A stretch of DNA of 5,130 nucleotides from Planctomycetota bacterium (GTDB lineage: Bacteria; Planctomycetota; Phycisphaerae; UBA1845; UTPLA1): assembly GCA_027295245.1 (NCBI GenBank), contig JAPULF010000477.1, forward strand, positions 1 to 5,130, given 5' to 3'. The position numbers and the translations under genes are program-made. Shown here one piece after another: positions 1-5,130 of this stretch (within the stretch, counting starts at the first letter, position 1; each line of letters begins with the position of its first letter). The notes beneath the pieces were generated by a model that worked only from the letters and a program-made list of their open reading frames with translations, was not told the DNA's origin and ran no database searches.

Positions 1-183
1 CACCTCGTGAACCAGCGCCGTGGGCTGCAACGTCTGCCCCGCCGGTTCGAGCGCCATGCGATGCCCCGCCAGGACGCGCAGCTCGTCATAAACCAAGGGC
101 AGCAGCCGGTCCGCGGCCGATCTATCGCCCTCACCGGCCGCAGCAAGGATTTGCGTCAGTTCACCTCGCGACGGCGTAGCCAC
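1..183 (-). CDS. ECF-type RNA polymerase sigma factor, N-terminal part (PF07638/TIGR02999-like), runs off left edge
   Basis: This is the first 61 codons of a sigma factor reading leftward; the remainder lies outside the window. The protein would bind core RNA polymerase and direct it to a specific promoter set. Translating the minus strand from a GTG at 183-181 gives a short N-terminal helix, then GDRSAADRLLPLVYDELRVL (residues 19-38), then GQTLQPTALVHEV (49-61). The LLPLVY-ELR-LA and QTLQ-TALVHE patterns are hallmarks of sigma region 2 in the planctomycete-rich ECF family. The GTG start is chosen because GGGAGG lies five bases upstream and the family usually begins shortly before the helix. 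There is no frame disruption. Family members commonly work with serine/threonine kinases or other signalling genes, but none is visible here. Family assignment is firm from the motifs; regulon and partner are unknown. Confidence 0.88.
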   Translation of the reverse strand, partial: MATPSRGELTQILAAAGEGDRSAADRLLPLVYDELRVLAGHRMALEPAGQTLQPTALVHEV

Positions 184-188
184 GTCCG

Positions 189-194
189 CCTCCC
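189..194 (-). promoter_or_regulatory. Ribosome binding site of the sigma factor gene
   Basis: The minus strand reads GGGAGG here, followed by five bases and then GTG. This strong Shine-Dalgarno match decides the GTG at 183 as the start, since there is no in-frame ATG at a comparable position. Confidence 0.7.
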
Positions 195-199
195 GATTT

Positions 200-210
200 T
201 TTCCAGGAAA
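200..210. repeat. Short palindrome TTTCCAGGAAA in the sigma factor leader
   Basis: TTTCC and GGAAA arms are perfect and flank a single central base. The site lies between the proposed -10 of the sigma gene and its ribosome binding site, with its edge about six bases from the latter. It could be an operator half-site pair or chance; 5-base arms are short. Confidence 0.3.
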
Positions 211-271
211 TATGAGCCCGGACGGCCGACTTTTTCGCATTGATGGCAGAACGGCGGCGTCCCAAATGCTC

Positions 272-277
272 ATTATA
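272..277 (-). promoter_or_regulatory. Candidate -10 element (TATAAT) for the leftward sigma factor gene
   Basis: The minus strand has a perfect TATAAT consensus in otherwise GC-rich DNA. Transcription would begin near 265, leaving a leader of about 80 bases before the GTG at 183. No convincing -35 hexamer lies 16-18 bases upstream, where the best match is 2 of 6, so either an activator is needed or the match is accidental. Confidence 0.4.
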
Positions 278-360
278 CACGGAAATCAACCGGAATCTGA
301 CGATTGTCGGCAGTTCTTGGGCCAAATTGCGTGAACCGAGGTCAGGCAGGCCGCCGCCGC

Positions 361-375
361 GACGTGTTGAACGTC
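361..375. repeat. Inverted repeat GACGT-N5-ACGTC upstream of the repeat-protein gene
   Basis: Perfect 5-base arms are separated by five bases, which gives one helical turn between arm centres. That spacing is typical of dimeric regulator sites. It lies 20-odd bases upstream of the small leader ORF. The arms are short, so chance is possible. Confidence 0.25.
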
Positions 376-396
376 AGGACGCGAAGGAGTGTGCTG

Positions 397-435
397 ATGG
401 CGGAGAAACCGCATTTCTTGGCGGCAGAAGGCTGA
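397..435 (+). CDS. Possible 12-codon leader ORF ahead of the large repeat-protein gene
   Basis: An ATG at 397 opens a short reading frame, MAEKPHFLAAEG, ending in TGA at 433-435. AAGGAG at 384-389 sits seven bases upstream of the ATG, which is a better ribosome binding site than most chance ORFs have. The stop lies 58 bases before the start of the large gene. It could be a translated leader, a decayed gene start, or chance. The peptide has no run of one amino acid that would suggest attenuation. Confidence 0.25.
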   Translation: MAEKPHFLAAEG

Positions 436-481
436 GCGGTCGGTGTGCGGGTCGTTTCGTATCTCGGTGCTTCGAAAATAC

Positions 482-485
482 GGAG
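482..485 (+). promoter_or_regulatory. Ribosome binding site of the large repeat-protein gene
   Basis: GGAG lies eight bases before the ATG at 494. The same frame can be opened at a GTG at 443, but the 17 extra residues would put a charged segment in front of the signal peptide. GGAG plus the signal peptide supports 494. Confidence 0.65.
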
Positions 486-493
486 ATTTGGGA

Positions 494-3400
494 ATGTTTA
501 GCAATTTCACCAGAAGTGTCGTCGTGCTTGCGACATTGGGAATGTCAACTGCCGCGTATGCTCAGTTTCTCGAGCCGGCGGCACGCGCATTCAGCTTTCA
601 GGCGCGACTAAACGGCCCCGGCATACCCCAAAACGGCGTCGTCGACCTGGAGATCAGCATCTACGACGCCGTTGGCGGCGGAAACGTTGTCAGCGGCCCT
701 CATGCCCTGCCCGGGCAGCCCATCAGCGGCGGCGTGGTCAGCGCGGCGATTCCCGATATCGATTCCGCCGCGTTCGATGGCCGACCACGCTGGTTGGGGG
801 TTCGCGTCAACGGCGGCGCCGAACTCTCCCCGCGCGTGCCGCTCATCGCGGTTCCTTATGCACTCCGCGTCGATCGCGTCGGCAGCACCGAGCTTGACGA
901 TGACGTTGTTCTGGGCGACGCAGTTACAAGCGGCTCGTTGCAGGTCAACGACTCGGAGGGCGCCGCGGCGATAGTCATTCTAGGCGATCCCGGGGCCGGC
1001 GGGTCGCAGGTCGCGGTTGCGGGCCAAGTGCGCATGGATGGGTTTCGACTCACCGCCGCAGCGGCGCAAGGCCGAGTTCTGACGTCCGATGCAGACGGCG
1101 TGGGCACCTGGCAGGCATTACCCGCTCCGCAGGGCGGCTGGAGCACGACCGGGAATGCCGGCACAGATCCCTCGGTCAACTTCCTGGGCACGACCGATGA
1201 CGTCGCTTTGGAGCTGCGTGTCAACGATGTGCGCGGTCTGAGGCTGGAGCCCGGTGCTAACAACATAACGCCCAACCTGATCGGCGGTCACAACAGCAAC
1301 AGTGTTACGCTCGGCTACGGCGGCACCATCGGCGGGGGCGGTGCACCCGGAGCGCCTAACCGCGTCACCGATATTGCAGGCACCGTTGCCGGCGGAGTCG
1401 GCAACCAGGCCGGCGATGGGGACGGCGTCGCGAATAACGTGCGGTTCGCCACCGTCGGCGGAGGAGTCAGCAACACCGCCCGCGGGGAGGCAGCCACAGT
1501 CGGAGGCGGGCAAACCAATACGGCCGCCGGCGGCTCGTCCACTGTCGCGGGCGGATTCGGAAACGATGCGGGCGCGGCCTACGCCGCCATCGCTGGCGGC
1601 GGTCGCACCGATCCCAACGATCCCTCGACTGGCAACCGTGTTACCGATGACTATGGCACGATCGGCGGCGGCGGGAACAACCAAGCCGGCAGTGCCGACG
1701 GCGATCCCACGAATTCCGCCTACGCGACAATCGGCGGCGGCGTCAACAACCTCGCCGGGAGATACGCCACAGTGGGCGGCGGAGCGGGCAACTCCGCCAC
1801 GGGTATCGACGCGGTGGTCGGCGGCGGAGAACGCAACTGGGCAGCCTTTCAGGATGCCACCATAGGCGGCGGCTATAGTAACTATGCATCCTCGGCGGGG
1901 ACGGTGGCCGGCGGGACGGATAACGATGCTGGCCCCGCTTCGGCGGTCGGCGGGGGGGGAGGCAACTCGGCCAGCGGCAGAAACTCGACGATCGGCGGCG
2001 GAGAGTACAATGATGCCGCGGCGGAATTCGCCACCATCGCCGGCGGCGGGCCTGTCATTCCCTTCGATCCGACCACGAGCAATCGCGTTACCGACGAATA
2101 CGGATCGATCGGCGGCGGCGGCGGCAATCAAGCCGGGAATGATTCGGGAACGCCGGAGGACGCCTCCTTCGCCACCGTCGGCGGCGGAAACACCAATACG
2201 GCCGCCGGCGGCTCGTCCACCGTCGGAGGCGGGCAGACCAATACGGCGGGTGGCGGCTCATCCACCGTCGCGGGCGGCGCTTCGAACTCCGCCAACGGCG
2301 GTTCGTCGAGCATAGGCGGTGGATTCAGCAATACGACCGATGGAATCGGCGCCAGAATCGGCGGCGGGCGCAACAACACGGCAAGCAACGAGAACGCAAC
2401 GATTGCAGGCGGTCGCGACAACGACGCCGCCGGGTTGAATTCTGCCGTTGGCGGCGGCGCGAGCAACACTGCCGATGGCGTTCAGTCAGTCGTTGCCGGT
2501 GGGTTCAATAACTCGGCGTCCGGGCTCTCCTCCCGAGTCGGCGGCGGCGGAAACAACGCGGCGTCAGCCAACTATGCGAGCATATCAGGCGGATCGCAGA
2601 ACAACGCCGATGGACAATATGCCGCTATCGGCGGCGGCCTCGGAAATGCGGCCTCAGCCGATCACACTGCCGTCGCGGGCGGGCAGCGAAACACGGCCGG
2701 CGGCGGGTGGTCCTTCGTCGGCGGGGGGCGCGACAATCAGGCGACTGGCACGTCGGCCGCTATCGCGGGCGGCACGCTCAATACCGCGAGCGGCACGTAC
2801 GCAAGCGTGCCCGGCGGTGACAACAACCGTGCCGCCGGCGCCAACAGTCTCGCCGCCGGTCATTTCGCCCAGGCCGACCACGATGGTACGTTCGTCTGGG
2901 CCGACTCGTTCGGCCTGCCGTTCACTTCAACCGGCCAGGACCAATTCCTCATTCGCGCGTCCGGCGGTACCGGCATCGGCACGAACAGTCCGACCAACGG
3001 CTTGCTGCACGTCTCCAATAACATCCCCAATCGCGCCGCGATTTTCGCGGAAAAGACCTTCGGCGTCGGTCCGGCGATTGTTGGTGAGGGGGAGTGGGGT
3101 ATCGAAGGGCGCGGCACCATCGCCGTTTTTGGGCGGGCCGACACCGCCAACGACGTCGGGCTCTGGTCATCCGCCGACGCGCACGTGCAGGGTGACCTCA
3201 CCGTCTTCGGATCGAAACAAGGCTACGTCGTGGATTGGGTGCTCAATGTCGACGATGAGCCGCTCGAGTGCGGCGACGTGGTCGAGATCGTCGGGCACGC
3301 CGAGCCGCTGGCCGGAGACATTCCCGTAATCGTCGTTCGCAAGGCCCGCAGCGCGAATTCGCGGGCCGTGCTCGGACCCATGGACTGCGCACTGGAGCAA

Positions 3401-3706
3401 GTGACATTTGAAAGCCGGCCGGCAGGTCCGCAAGCGGAAGCGCGGGTGCTGACGCACTGGCGACGAAGAGCGGGCGCGGTGGCCGTCAACGAGATCGGTC
3501 AGGTCGTCACGCTCGGCTCCTTTCGAACGGTCAAGGTCGATGCATCGTTCGGTACGATCCGGCCCGGTGATTTGCTGGTCAGCTCGCCTACTGCCGGCCA
3601 CGCCATGCGTCATGACGATCCAAAGGTCGGCACGGTGATCGGCAAGGCGTTGAGCAGCCTCGCGGACGGCCGCGGCGTTATTCCAATCATGGTGACACCG
3701 AGATGA
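494..3706 (+). CDS. Secreted 1070-residue beta-roll repeat protein (YadA-head-like GGG-x-x-N-x-A repeats)
   Basis: This is a large exported protein, probably cell-surface or extracellular; its ligand or function is unknown. Residues 1-23 are a signal peptide with a basic N-terminus, a VVVLATLG core and an AYA cleavage site. Residues 24-131 form a beta-rich module beginning after AARAFSFQARL and ending VPYALRVDRVGS. Residues 132-278 are a linker containing GRVLTSDADGVGTWQ (from 193) and WSTTGNAGTDPSVNFLGTTD (from 216), motifs common ahead of such repeats. Residues 279-799 hold 31 repeats of usually 14-15 residues with the pattern [V/I]-[G/A]-G-G-x-x-N-x-A, close in length and style to YadA/haemagglutinin head repeats. 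FLIRASGGTGIGTNSP follows at about 818. Residues 909-1070 are a beta-rich C-terminal domain with IRPGDLLVSSPTAGHAMR at 1022 and VGTVIGKAL after it. There is no coiled-coil stalk or C-terminal beta-barrel, so it is not a classical trimeric autotransporter. The gene overlaps the next ORF by ATGA. Confidence 0.9.
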   Translation: MFSNFTRSVVVLATLGMSTAAYAQFLEPAARAFSFQARLNGPGIPQNGVVDLEISIYDAVGGGNVVSGPHALPGQPISGGVVSAAIPDIDSAAFDGRPRWLGVRVNGGAELSPRVPLIAVPYALRVDRVGSTELDDDVVLGDAVTSGSLQVNDSEGAAAIVILGDPGAGGSQVAVAGQVRMDGFRLTAAAAQGRVLTSDADGVGTWQALPAPQGGWSTTGNAGTDPSVNFLGTTDDVALELRVNDVRGLRLEPGANNITPNLIGGHNSNSVTLGYGGTIGGGGAPGAPNRVTDIAGTVAGGVGNQAGDGDGVANNVRFATVGGGVSNTARGEAATVGGGQTNTAAGGSSTVAGGFGNDAGAAYAAIAGGGRTDPNDPSTGNRVTDDYGTIGGGGNNQAGSADGDPTNSAYATIGGGVNNLAGRYATVGGGAGNSATGIDAVVGGGERNWAAFQDATIGGGYSNYASSAGTVAGGTDNDAGPASAVGGGGGNSASGRNSTIGGGEYNDAAAEFATIAGGGPVIPFDPTTSNRVTDEYGSIGGGGGNQAGNDSGTPEDASFATVGGGNTNTAAGGSSTVGGGQTNTAGGGSSTVAGGASNSANGGSSSIGGGFSNTTDGIGARIGGGRNNTASNENATIAGGRDNDAAGLNSAVGGGASNTADGVQSVVAGGFNNSASGLSSRVGGGGNNAASANYASISGGSQNNADGQYAAIGGGLGNAASADHTAVAGGQRNTAGGGWSFVGGGRDNQATGTSAAIAGGTLNTASGTYASVPGGDNNRAAGANSLAAGHFAQADHDGTFVWADSFGLPFTSTGQDQFLIRASGGTGIGTNSPTNGLLHVSNNIPNRAAIFAEKTFGVGPAIVGEGEWGIEGRGTIAVFGRADTANDVGLWSSADAHVQGDLTVFGSKQGYVVDWVLNVDDEPLECGDVVEIVGHAEPLAGDIPVIVVRKARSANSRAVLGPMDCALEQVTFESRPAGPQAEARVLTHWRRRAGAVAVNEIGQVVTLGSFRTVKVDASFGTIRPGDLLVSSPTAGHAMRHDDPKVGTVIGKALSSLADGRGVIPIMVTPR
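1328..1453 (+). repeat. Long double repeat unit, copy 1 (units 1-2)
   Basis: The first of three related long modules, 19 plus 23 residues. It contains NRVTD (codons from 1358), then AGTVAGGVGNQAG, then a loop that ends in FAT before the next ordinary unit. Confidence 0.75.
1589..1729 (+). repeat. Long double repeat unit, copy 2 (units 6-7)
   Basis: The second long module, 24 plus 23 residues. It contains NRVTDDYGTIGGGGNNQAG (from 1634) and an acidic loop ending YAT. It follows three ordinary units after copy 1. Confidence 0.8.
2036..2176 (+). repeat. Long double repeat unit, copy 3 (units 15-16)
   Basis: The third long module, again 24 plus 23 residues and so identical in length to copy 2. 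It contains NRVTDEYGSIGGGGGNQAG (from 2081) and an acidic loop ending FAT. It follows seven ordinary units after copy 2 and is followed by fifteen more. Confidence 0.8.
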
Positions 3707-3819
3707 GCACTCGACGGATCATCCTGATCGCACTGTGCGTGATTTCGGCGGATTTACCGGTTCCGCGTCCGCCGGGAACGCAGCACTTTCACCATGCCGT
3801 GACGGAATCGTCGATATGA
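3703..3819 (+). CDS. Possible 38-residue ORF linking the two paralogues by ATGA overlaps
   Basis: The ATG at 3703 overlaps the TGA of the large gene (ATGA), and its own TGA at 3817-3819 overlaps the ATG of the downstream paralogue (ATGA again). The peptide starts MSTRRIILIALCVISADLPV: two arginines, then a hydrophobic stretch, resembling a signal peptide or small membrane segment. The rest (PRPPGTQHFHHAVTESSI) is featureless. There is no strong ribosome binding site, so it would depend on translational coupling. It may be a genuine small gene, the remnant of a deleted exported protein, or chance. The arrangement at both ends is the main support. Confidence 0.35.
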   Translation: MSTRRIILIALCVISADLPVPRPPGTQHFHHAVTESSI

Positions 3820-4276
3820 GACTTCAGTTGAGAGTTGATACCTTGGCGGCAATAGCGATCGCCGCCGCCACGTGCACCGTGGTCGAGGGCCAGCTCCTCG
3901 ATCCCGCCGCCCGCGCATTCAGTTTTCAAGCCCGGTTGAGCGGTCCCGGCGTTCCGCGCGACGGGACCGTCGATTTGACGATCAACATCTACGCCGGCGA
4001 CGTCGGCGGGCCGGCGATCAGCGGGCCATACGACCTCGTGGCCGAGCCGATCTCGAGCGGCATGGTCAGCGCGGCGATCGAGGACATCGATGCGTCCGCG
4101 TTTGACGGACAAAAACCTTGGCTGGGCCGGCGGTGAACGGCGGGGCCGAGTTGACGCCGCGGACTCCCCTAATCGCGGTTCCGTACGCGATTCGCGTCCA
4201 CCGCGTCGGCAGTGCAGGCAGTAGAGACTCTCACTGCGACTGGATCAAGATTTGGGGAGCAGGTCAGTCTGGATGA
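3816..4276 (+). pseudogene. Truncated, frameshifted tandem paralogue of the large repeat protein's N-terminus
   Basis: From the ATG at 3816 the frame encodes a signal peptide (MRLQLRVDTLAAIAIAAATC, then TVVEG and Q) and then LLDPAARAFSFQARL, DIDASAFDG and WLG. By hand alignment this is about two-thirds identical to residues 25-131 of the protein encoded at 494-3706. After WLG the frame hits TGA at 4134-4136. One base is missing relative to the upstream copy around 4121-4132. Shifting frame at 4133 restores the homology exactly: VNGGAELTPRTPLIAVPYA, then RVHRVGS, to about 4212. After that, similarity ends and the shifted frame stops at 4274-4276. Linker, repeats and C-terminal domain are all absent, so this is a decayed fragment. 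A sequencing error could explain the frameshift but not the missing domains. A short secreted N-terminal module of 106 residues could still be made. Confidence 0.8.
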
Positions 4277-4719
4277 GCACCAAGAACTTGGTCCCGCACG
4301 CGGTGCGGAGTTGCTTAATACGATGGACGGATTGTCCAAGTCACGCTGAACCAGTACAGTGCTACTTGGCGCGCGACGATCTGGGCCGCAAGGTTGGCAG
4401 CAACGAGTCCCGCGGCGCCGACGACGAAGACGCCAAGCGGAAGCTCTCACGCTTCGACAGCATCGCGGGATTGATGTCTGACCTGCGCTGCGAGATCAGC
4501 GATGTTCGACCCCGCGACGTGCGCTTCGAGTACGAGCAGTACCGCATCGGGCTGGCACGCCATGCAGTCGGCCGTGATGAGCGCGATCGCTACCCGAACC
4601 CGCGTTTCGGCCTGTCGAGCGGCCCGCTCGGTGCGCAAGATAGGCAGTTTTCGTTTGAATCCGGTGGCTCGCCGGGGTACGATTGTGCCGTGAAGTCGGA
4701 AGAAAGAGATCCCGGCTAG
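4273..4719 (+). CDS. Hypothetical ORF of unknown function, uncertain
   Basis: The frame from ATG 4273 would encode 148 residues and ends in TAG at 4717-4719, 19 bases before the CBS gene. I recognise no family. From about 4360 to 4630 the frame has the composition expected of coding DNA in a GC-rich genome: third positions about 80% G/C by hand count and second positions below half. The peptide there is charged and soluble-looking (for example DVRFEYEQYRIGLARHAVGR). The first 28 codons lack this signature and no well-placed ribosome binding site precedes the ATG; GGGGAG at 4254-4259 is 13 bases away. It may be the 3' remnant of a deleted gene, which would fit the decay just upstream, or non-coding DNA. 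Confidence 0.28.
   Translation: MSTKNLVPHAVRSCLIRWTDCPSHAEPVQCYLARDDLGRKVGSNESRGADDEDAKRKLSRFDSIAGLMSDLRCEISDVRPRDVRFEYEQYRIGLARHAVGRDERDRYPNPRFGLSSGPLGAQDRQFSFESGGSPGYDCAVKSEERDPG
4655..4683 (+). promoter_or_regulatory. Candidate sigma-70-type promoter for the CBS-domain gene
   Basis: TTGAAT at 4655-4660 and TACGAT at 4678-4683 are separated by exactly 17 bases; each matches the consensus at four of six positions. Transcription would start near 4690, giving a leader of about 50 bases that contains the inverted repeat and ribosome binding site of the downstream gene. Confidence 0.4.
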
Positions 4720-4740
4720 ACCGAAAGGAGAGACCGGGAT
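4709..4740 (+). promoter_or_regulatory. Inverted repeat bracketing the ribosome binding site of the CBS-domain gene
   Basis: ATCCCGG (4709-4715) and CCGGGAT (4734-4740) are perfect 7-base complementary arms. In RNA they could form a hairpin with an 18-base loop holding AAAGGAG (4724-4730), while the first two bases of the ATG (4739-4740) lie in the 3' arm. AGACCG also occurs twice as a direct repeat (4718-4723 and 4731-4736). There is no U-run, so it is not an intrinsic terminator. A role in tuning translation is inference. Confidence 0.4.
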
Positions 4741-5130
4741 GCCAAGTGCGCAAGACATACTCGCCAAAAAAACCGCAGACGTGGCCACCATCAGCGAAAA
4801 GGCGACGGTCACGGAGGCTGCGAAGATCATGAGCGATCGGCGAATCGGCTCGCTGGTCGTGTGTCGGCGTGAGAAGGTCGTGGGTATCTTCACCGAACGG
4901 GACGTTCTCAATCGGGTGGTCGCCCGGCATCTTGATCCGTTGGAGACCATCGTAAAGGACGTGATGACGACACCGGTGGCGTGTTGTCAGCCGACGACGA
5001 AGCTGGCTGAATGCCGTAGTGTGATGACGGAAAAGCGGATTCGTCATCTGCCTGTCGTTGAGGAGAACAGGCTGATTGGCATGATCTCCAGTGGGGACAT
5101 CCTCGCCCGGGAGTACGGAGAGCAGCAGCA
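4739..5130 (+). CDS. Two-CBS-domain protein, C-terminal end cut by window
   Basis: A small soluble regulatory protein made of a CBS pair (Bateman module), which in this family typically binds adenine nucleotides and senses energy state; its partner is unknown. The ATG at 4739 is preceded by AAAGGAG with an 8-base gap. The first 130 residues are visible. CBS1 covers about residues 15-62, with VTEAAKIMSDRRIGSLVV (24-41) and GIFTERDVL (49-57). CBS2 covers about 75-125, with DVMTTPVACC (74-83), SVMTEKRIRHLPVVE (94-108) and GMISSGDIL (114-122). T52-x-x-D55 and S117-x-x-D120 are the S/T-x-x-D pair that contacts ribose and phosphate in nucleotide-binding CBS domains. Stand-alone members are about 140-150 residues, so few residues are likely missing. 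No additional domain is visible. Downstream context is not available. Confidence 0.9.
   Translation, partial: MPSAQDILAKKTADVATISEKATVTEAAKIMSDRRIGSLVVCRREKVVGIFTERDVLNRVVARHLDPLETIVKDVMTTPVACCQPTTKLAECRSVMTEKRIRHLPVVEENRLIGMISSGDILAREYGEQQ

Larger units (their letters stand above)
184..493. other. Divergent intergenic region between sigma factor and repeat-protein gene
   Basis: About 310 bases separate two divergent start codons. I see the leftward TATAAT, a TTTCCAGGAAA palindrome, an inverted repeat GACGT-N5-ACGTC at 361-375, and a 12-codon ORF with a good ribosome binding site at 397-435. No clear -35/-10 pair for the rightward gene stands out. ORFs that cross this region on either strand have no recognisable protein character. 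Confidence 0.6.
1328..2890 (+). repeat. In-frame tandem repeat array, 31 units of mostly 42-45 bases
   Basis: The array encodes residues 279-799. Each unit begins with a hydrophobic residue plus GGG, AGG, SGG or PGG and carries an almost invariant asparagine three residues after the glycines. Most units are 14 or 15 residues. Units 1, 2, 6, 7, 15 and 16 are 19-24 residues because of inserted loops, and the last unit is degenerate. Glycine codons give a recurring GGCGGCGG pattern, which also keeps other frames open and creates false ORFs on both strands. Confidence 0.9.

Noticed and set aside
7..243. Forward open frame of 78 codons at the left edge, and the one at 240-611
   Set aside because: The first is antisense to the sigma factor, whose protein motifs are unmistakable. 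The second runs into the large gene in the wrong frame and has no recognisable features.
443..493. Upstream GTG start for the large repeat-protein gene
   Set aside because: It would add 17 charged residues before a well-formed signal peptide, and the ATG at 494 has GGAG at the correct distance.
286..510. Minus-strand open frame of 74 codons in the intergenic region
   Set aside because: It has no protein character or convincing ribosome binding site, and it overlaps the large gene's start and ribosome binding site in antisense.
1118..2131. Long minus-strand open frame (337 codons) opposite the repeat array, and similar proline-rich frames at 1882-2127 and 2128-2469
   Set aside because: They exist because the glycine/asparagine codon pattern of the forward repeats leaves the complementary frames without stops. 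The peptides are low-complexity mirrors of the repeat with no domain or ribosome binding site.
1328..2890. Regularly spaced repeats resembling a CRISPR array
   Set aside because: The period is 42-45 bases, in-frame, with repeat and spacer both coding, and the conservation follows amino acids rather than DNA. No cas genes are visible.
4709..4740. Intrinsic terminator between the paralogue fragment and the CBS gene
   Set aside because: The inverted repeat has an 18-base loop, is not followed by a T-run, and overlaps the start codon of the downstream gene.
4447..4950. Minus-strand open frame (167 codons), and the overlapping one at 4496-5047
   Set aside because: Both run antisense through the start of the clear CBS-domain gene. 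The proteins have no recognisable motif, and codon-position composition favours the forward strand.

Overview
The window is GC-rich bacterial DNA and probably comes from the Planctomycetota (Phycisphaerae-like or a relative). That placement is inference. It rests on the start of an ECF-type sigma factor of the PF07638/TIGR02999 kind, which is abundant in planctomycetes, and on a large secreted GGG-x-x-N repeat protein whose flanking motifs resemble those of planctomycete surface proteins. No mobile element, tRNA, rRNA or CRISPR array is visible.

Layout. Positions 1-183 on the minus strand hold the first 61 codons of the sigma factor, which runs off the left edge. Positions 184-493 are a divergent intergenic region. 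It holds a perfect TATAAT for the leftward gene, a short palindrome in that gene's leader, and a possible 12-codon leader ORF in front of the rightward gene. Positions 494-3706 encode a 1070-residue exported protein: signal peptide, an N-terminal module of about 107 residues, a linker, 31 tandem YadA-head-like beta-roll repeats punctuated by three long double units, and a beta-rich C-terminal domain. It has no outer-membrane anchor.

At the stop codon of this gene an ATGA overlap leads into a 38-codon ORF. That ORF ends in a second ATGA overlap, which starts a paralogue of the large gene's N-terminus. The paralogue (3816-4276) is broken: it has lost one base near 4121-4132 and lacks all repeats and the C-terminal domain. 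Positions 4277-4738 hold no recognisable gene; one forward ORF there (4273-4719) has coding-like base composition but no identifiable function. From 4739 to the right edge is a nearly complete two-CBS-domain protein with a strong ribosome binding site, a plausible sigma-70-type promoter, and a perfect inverted repeat that brackets the ribosome binding site.

The genes do not form an obvious pathway. The central theme is a secreted repeat-protein locus with a decayed tandem paralogue. The sigma factor and the CBS protein look like independent neighbours, although the divergent sigma factor could be a regulator of the locus. The most notable points are the repeat architecture, the double ATGA chain into the broken paralogue, and the hairpin at the CBS gene start.
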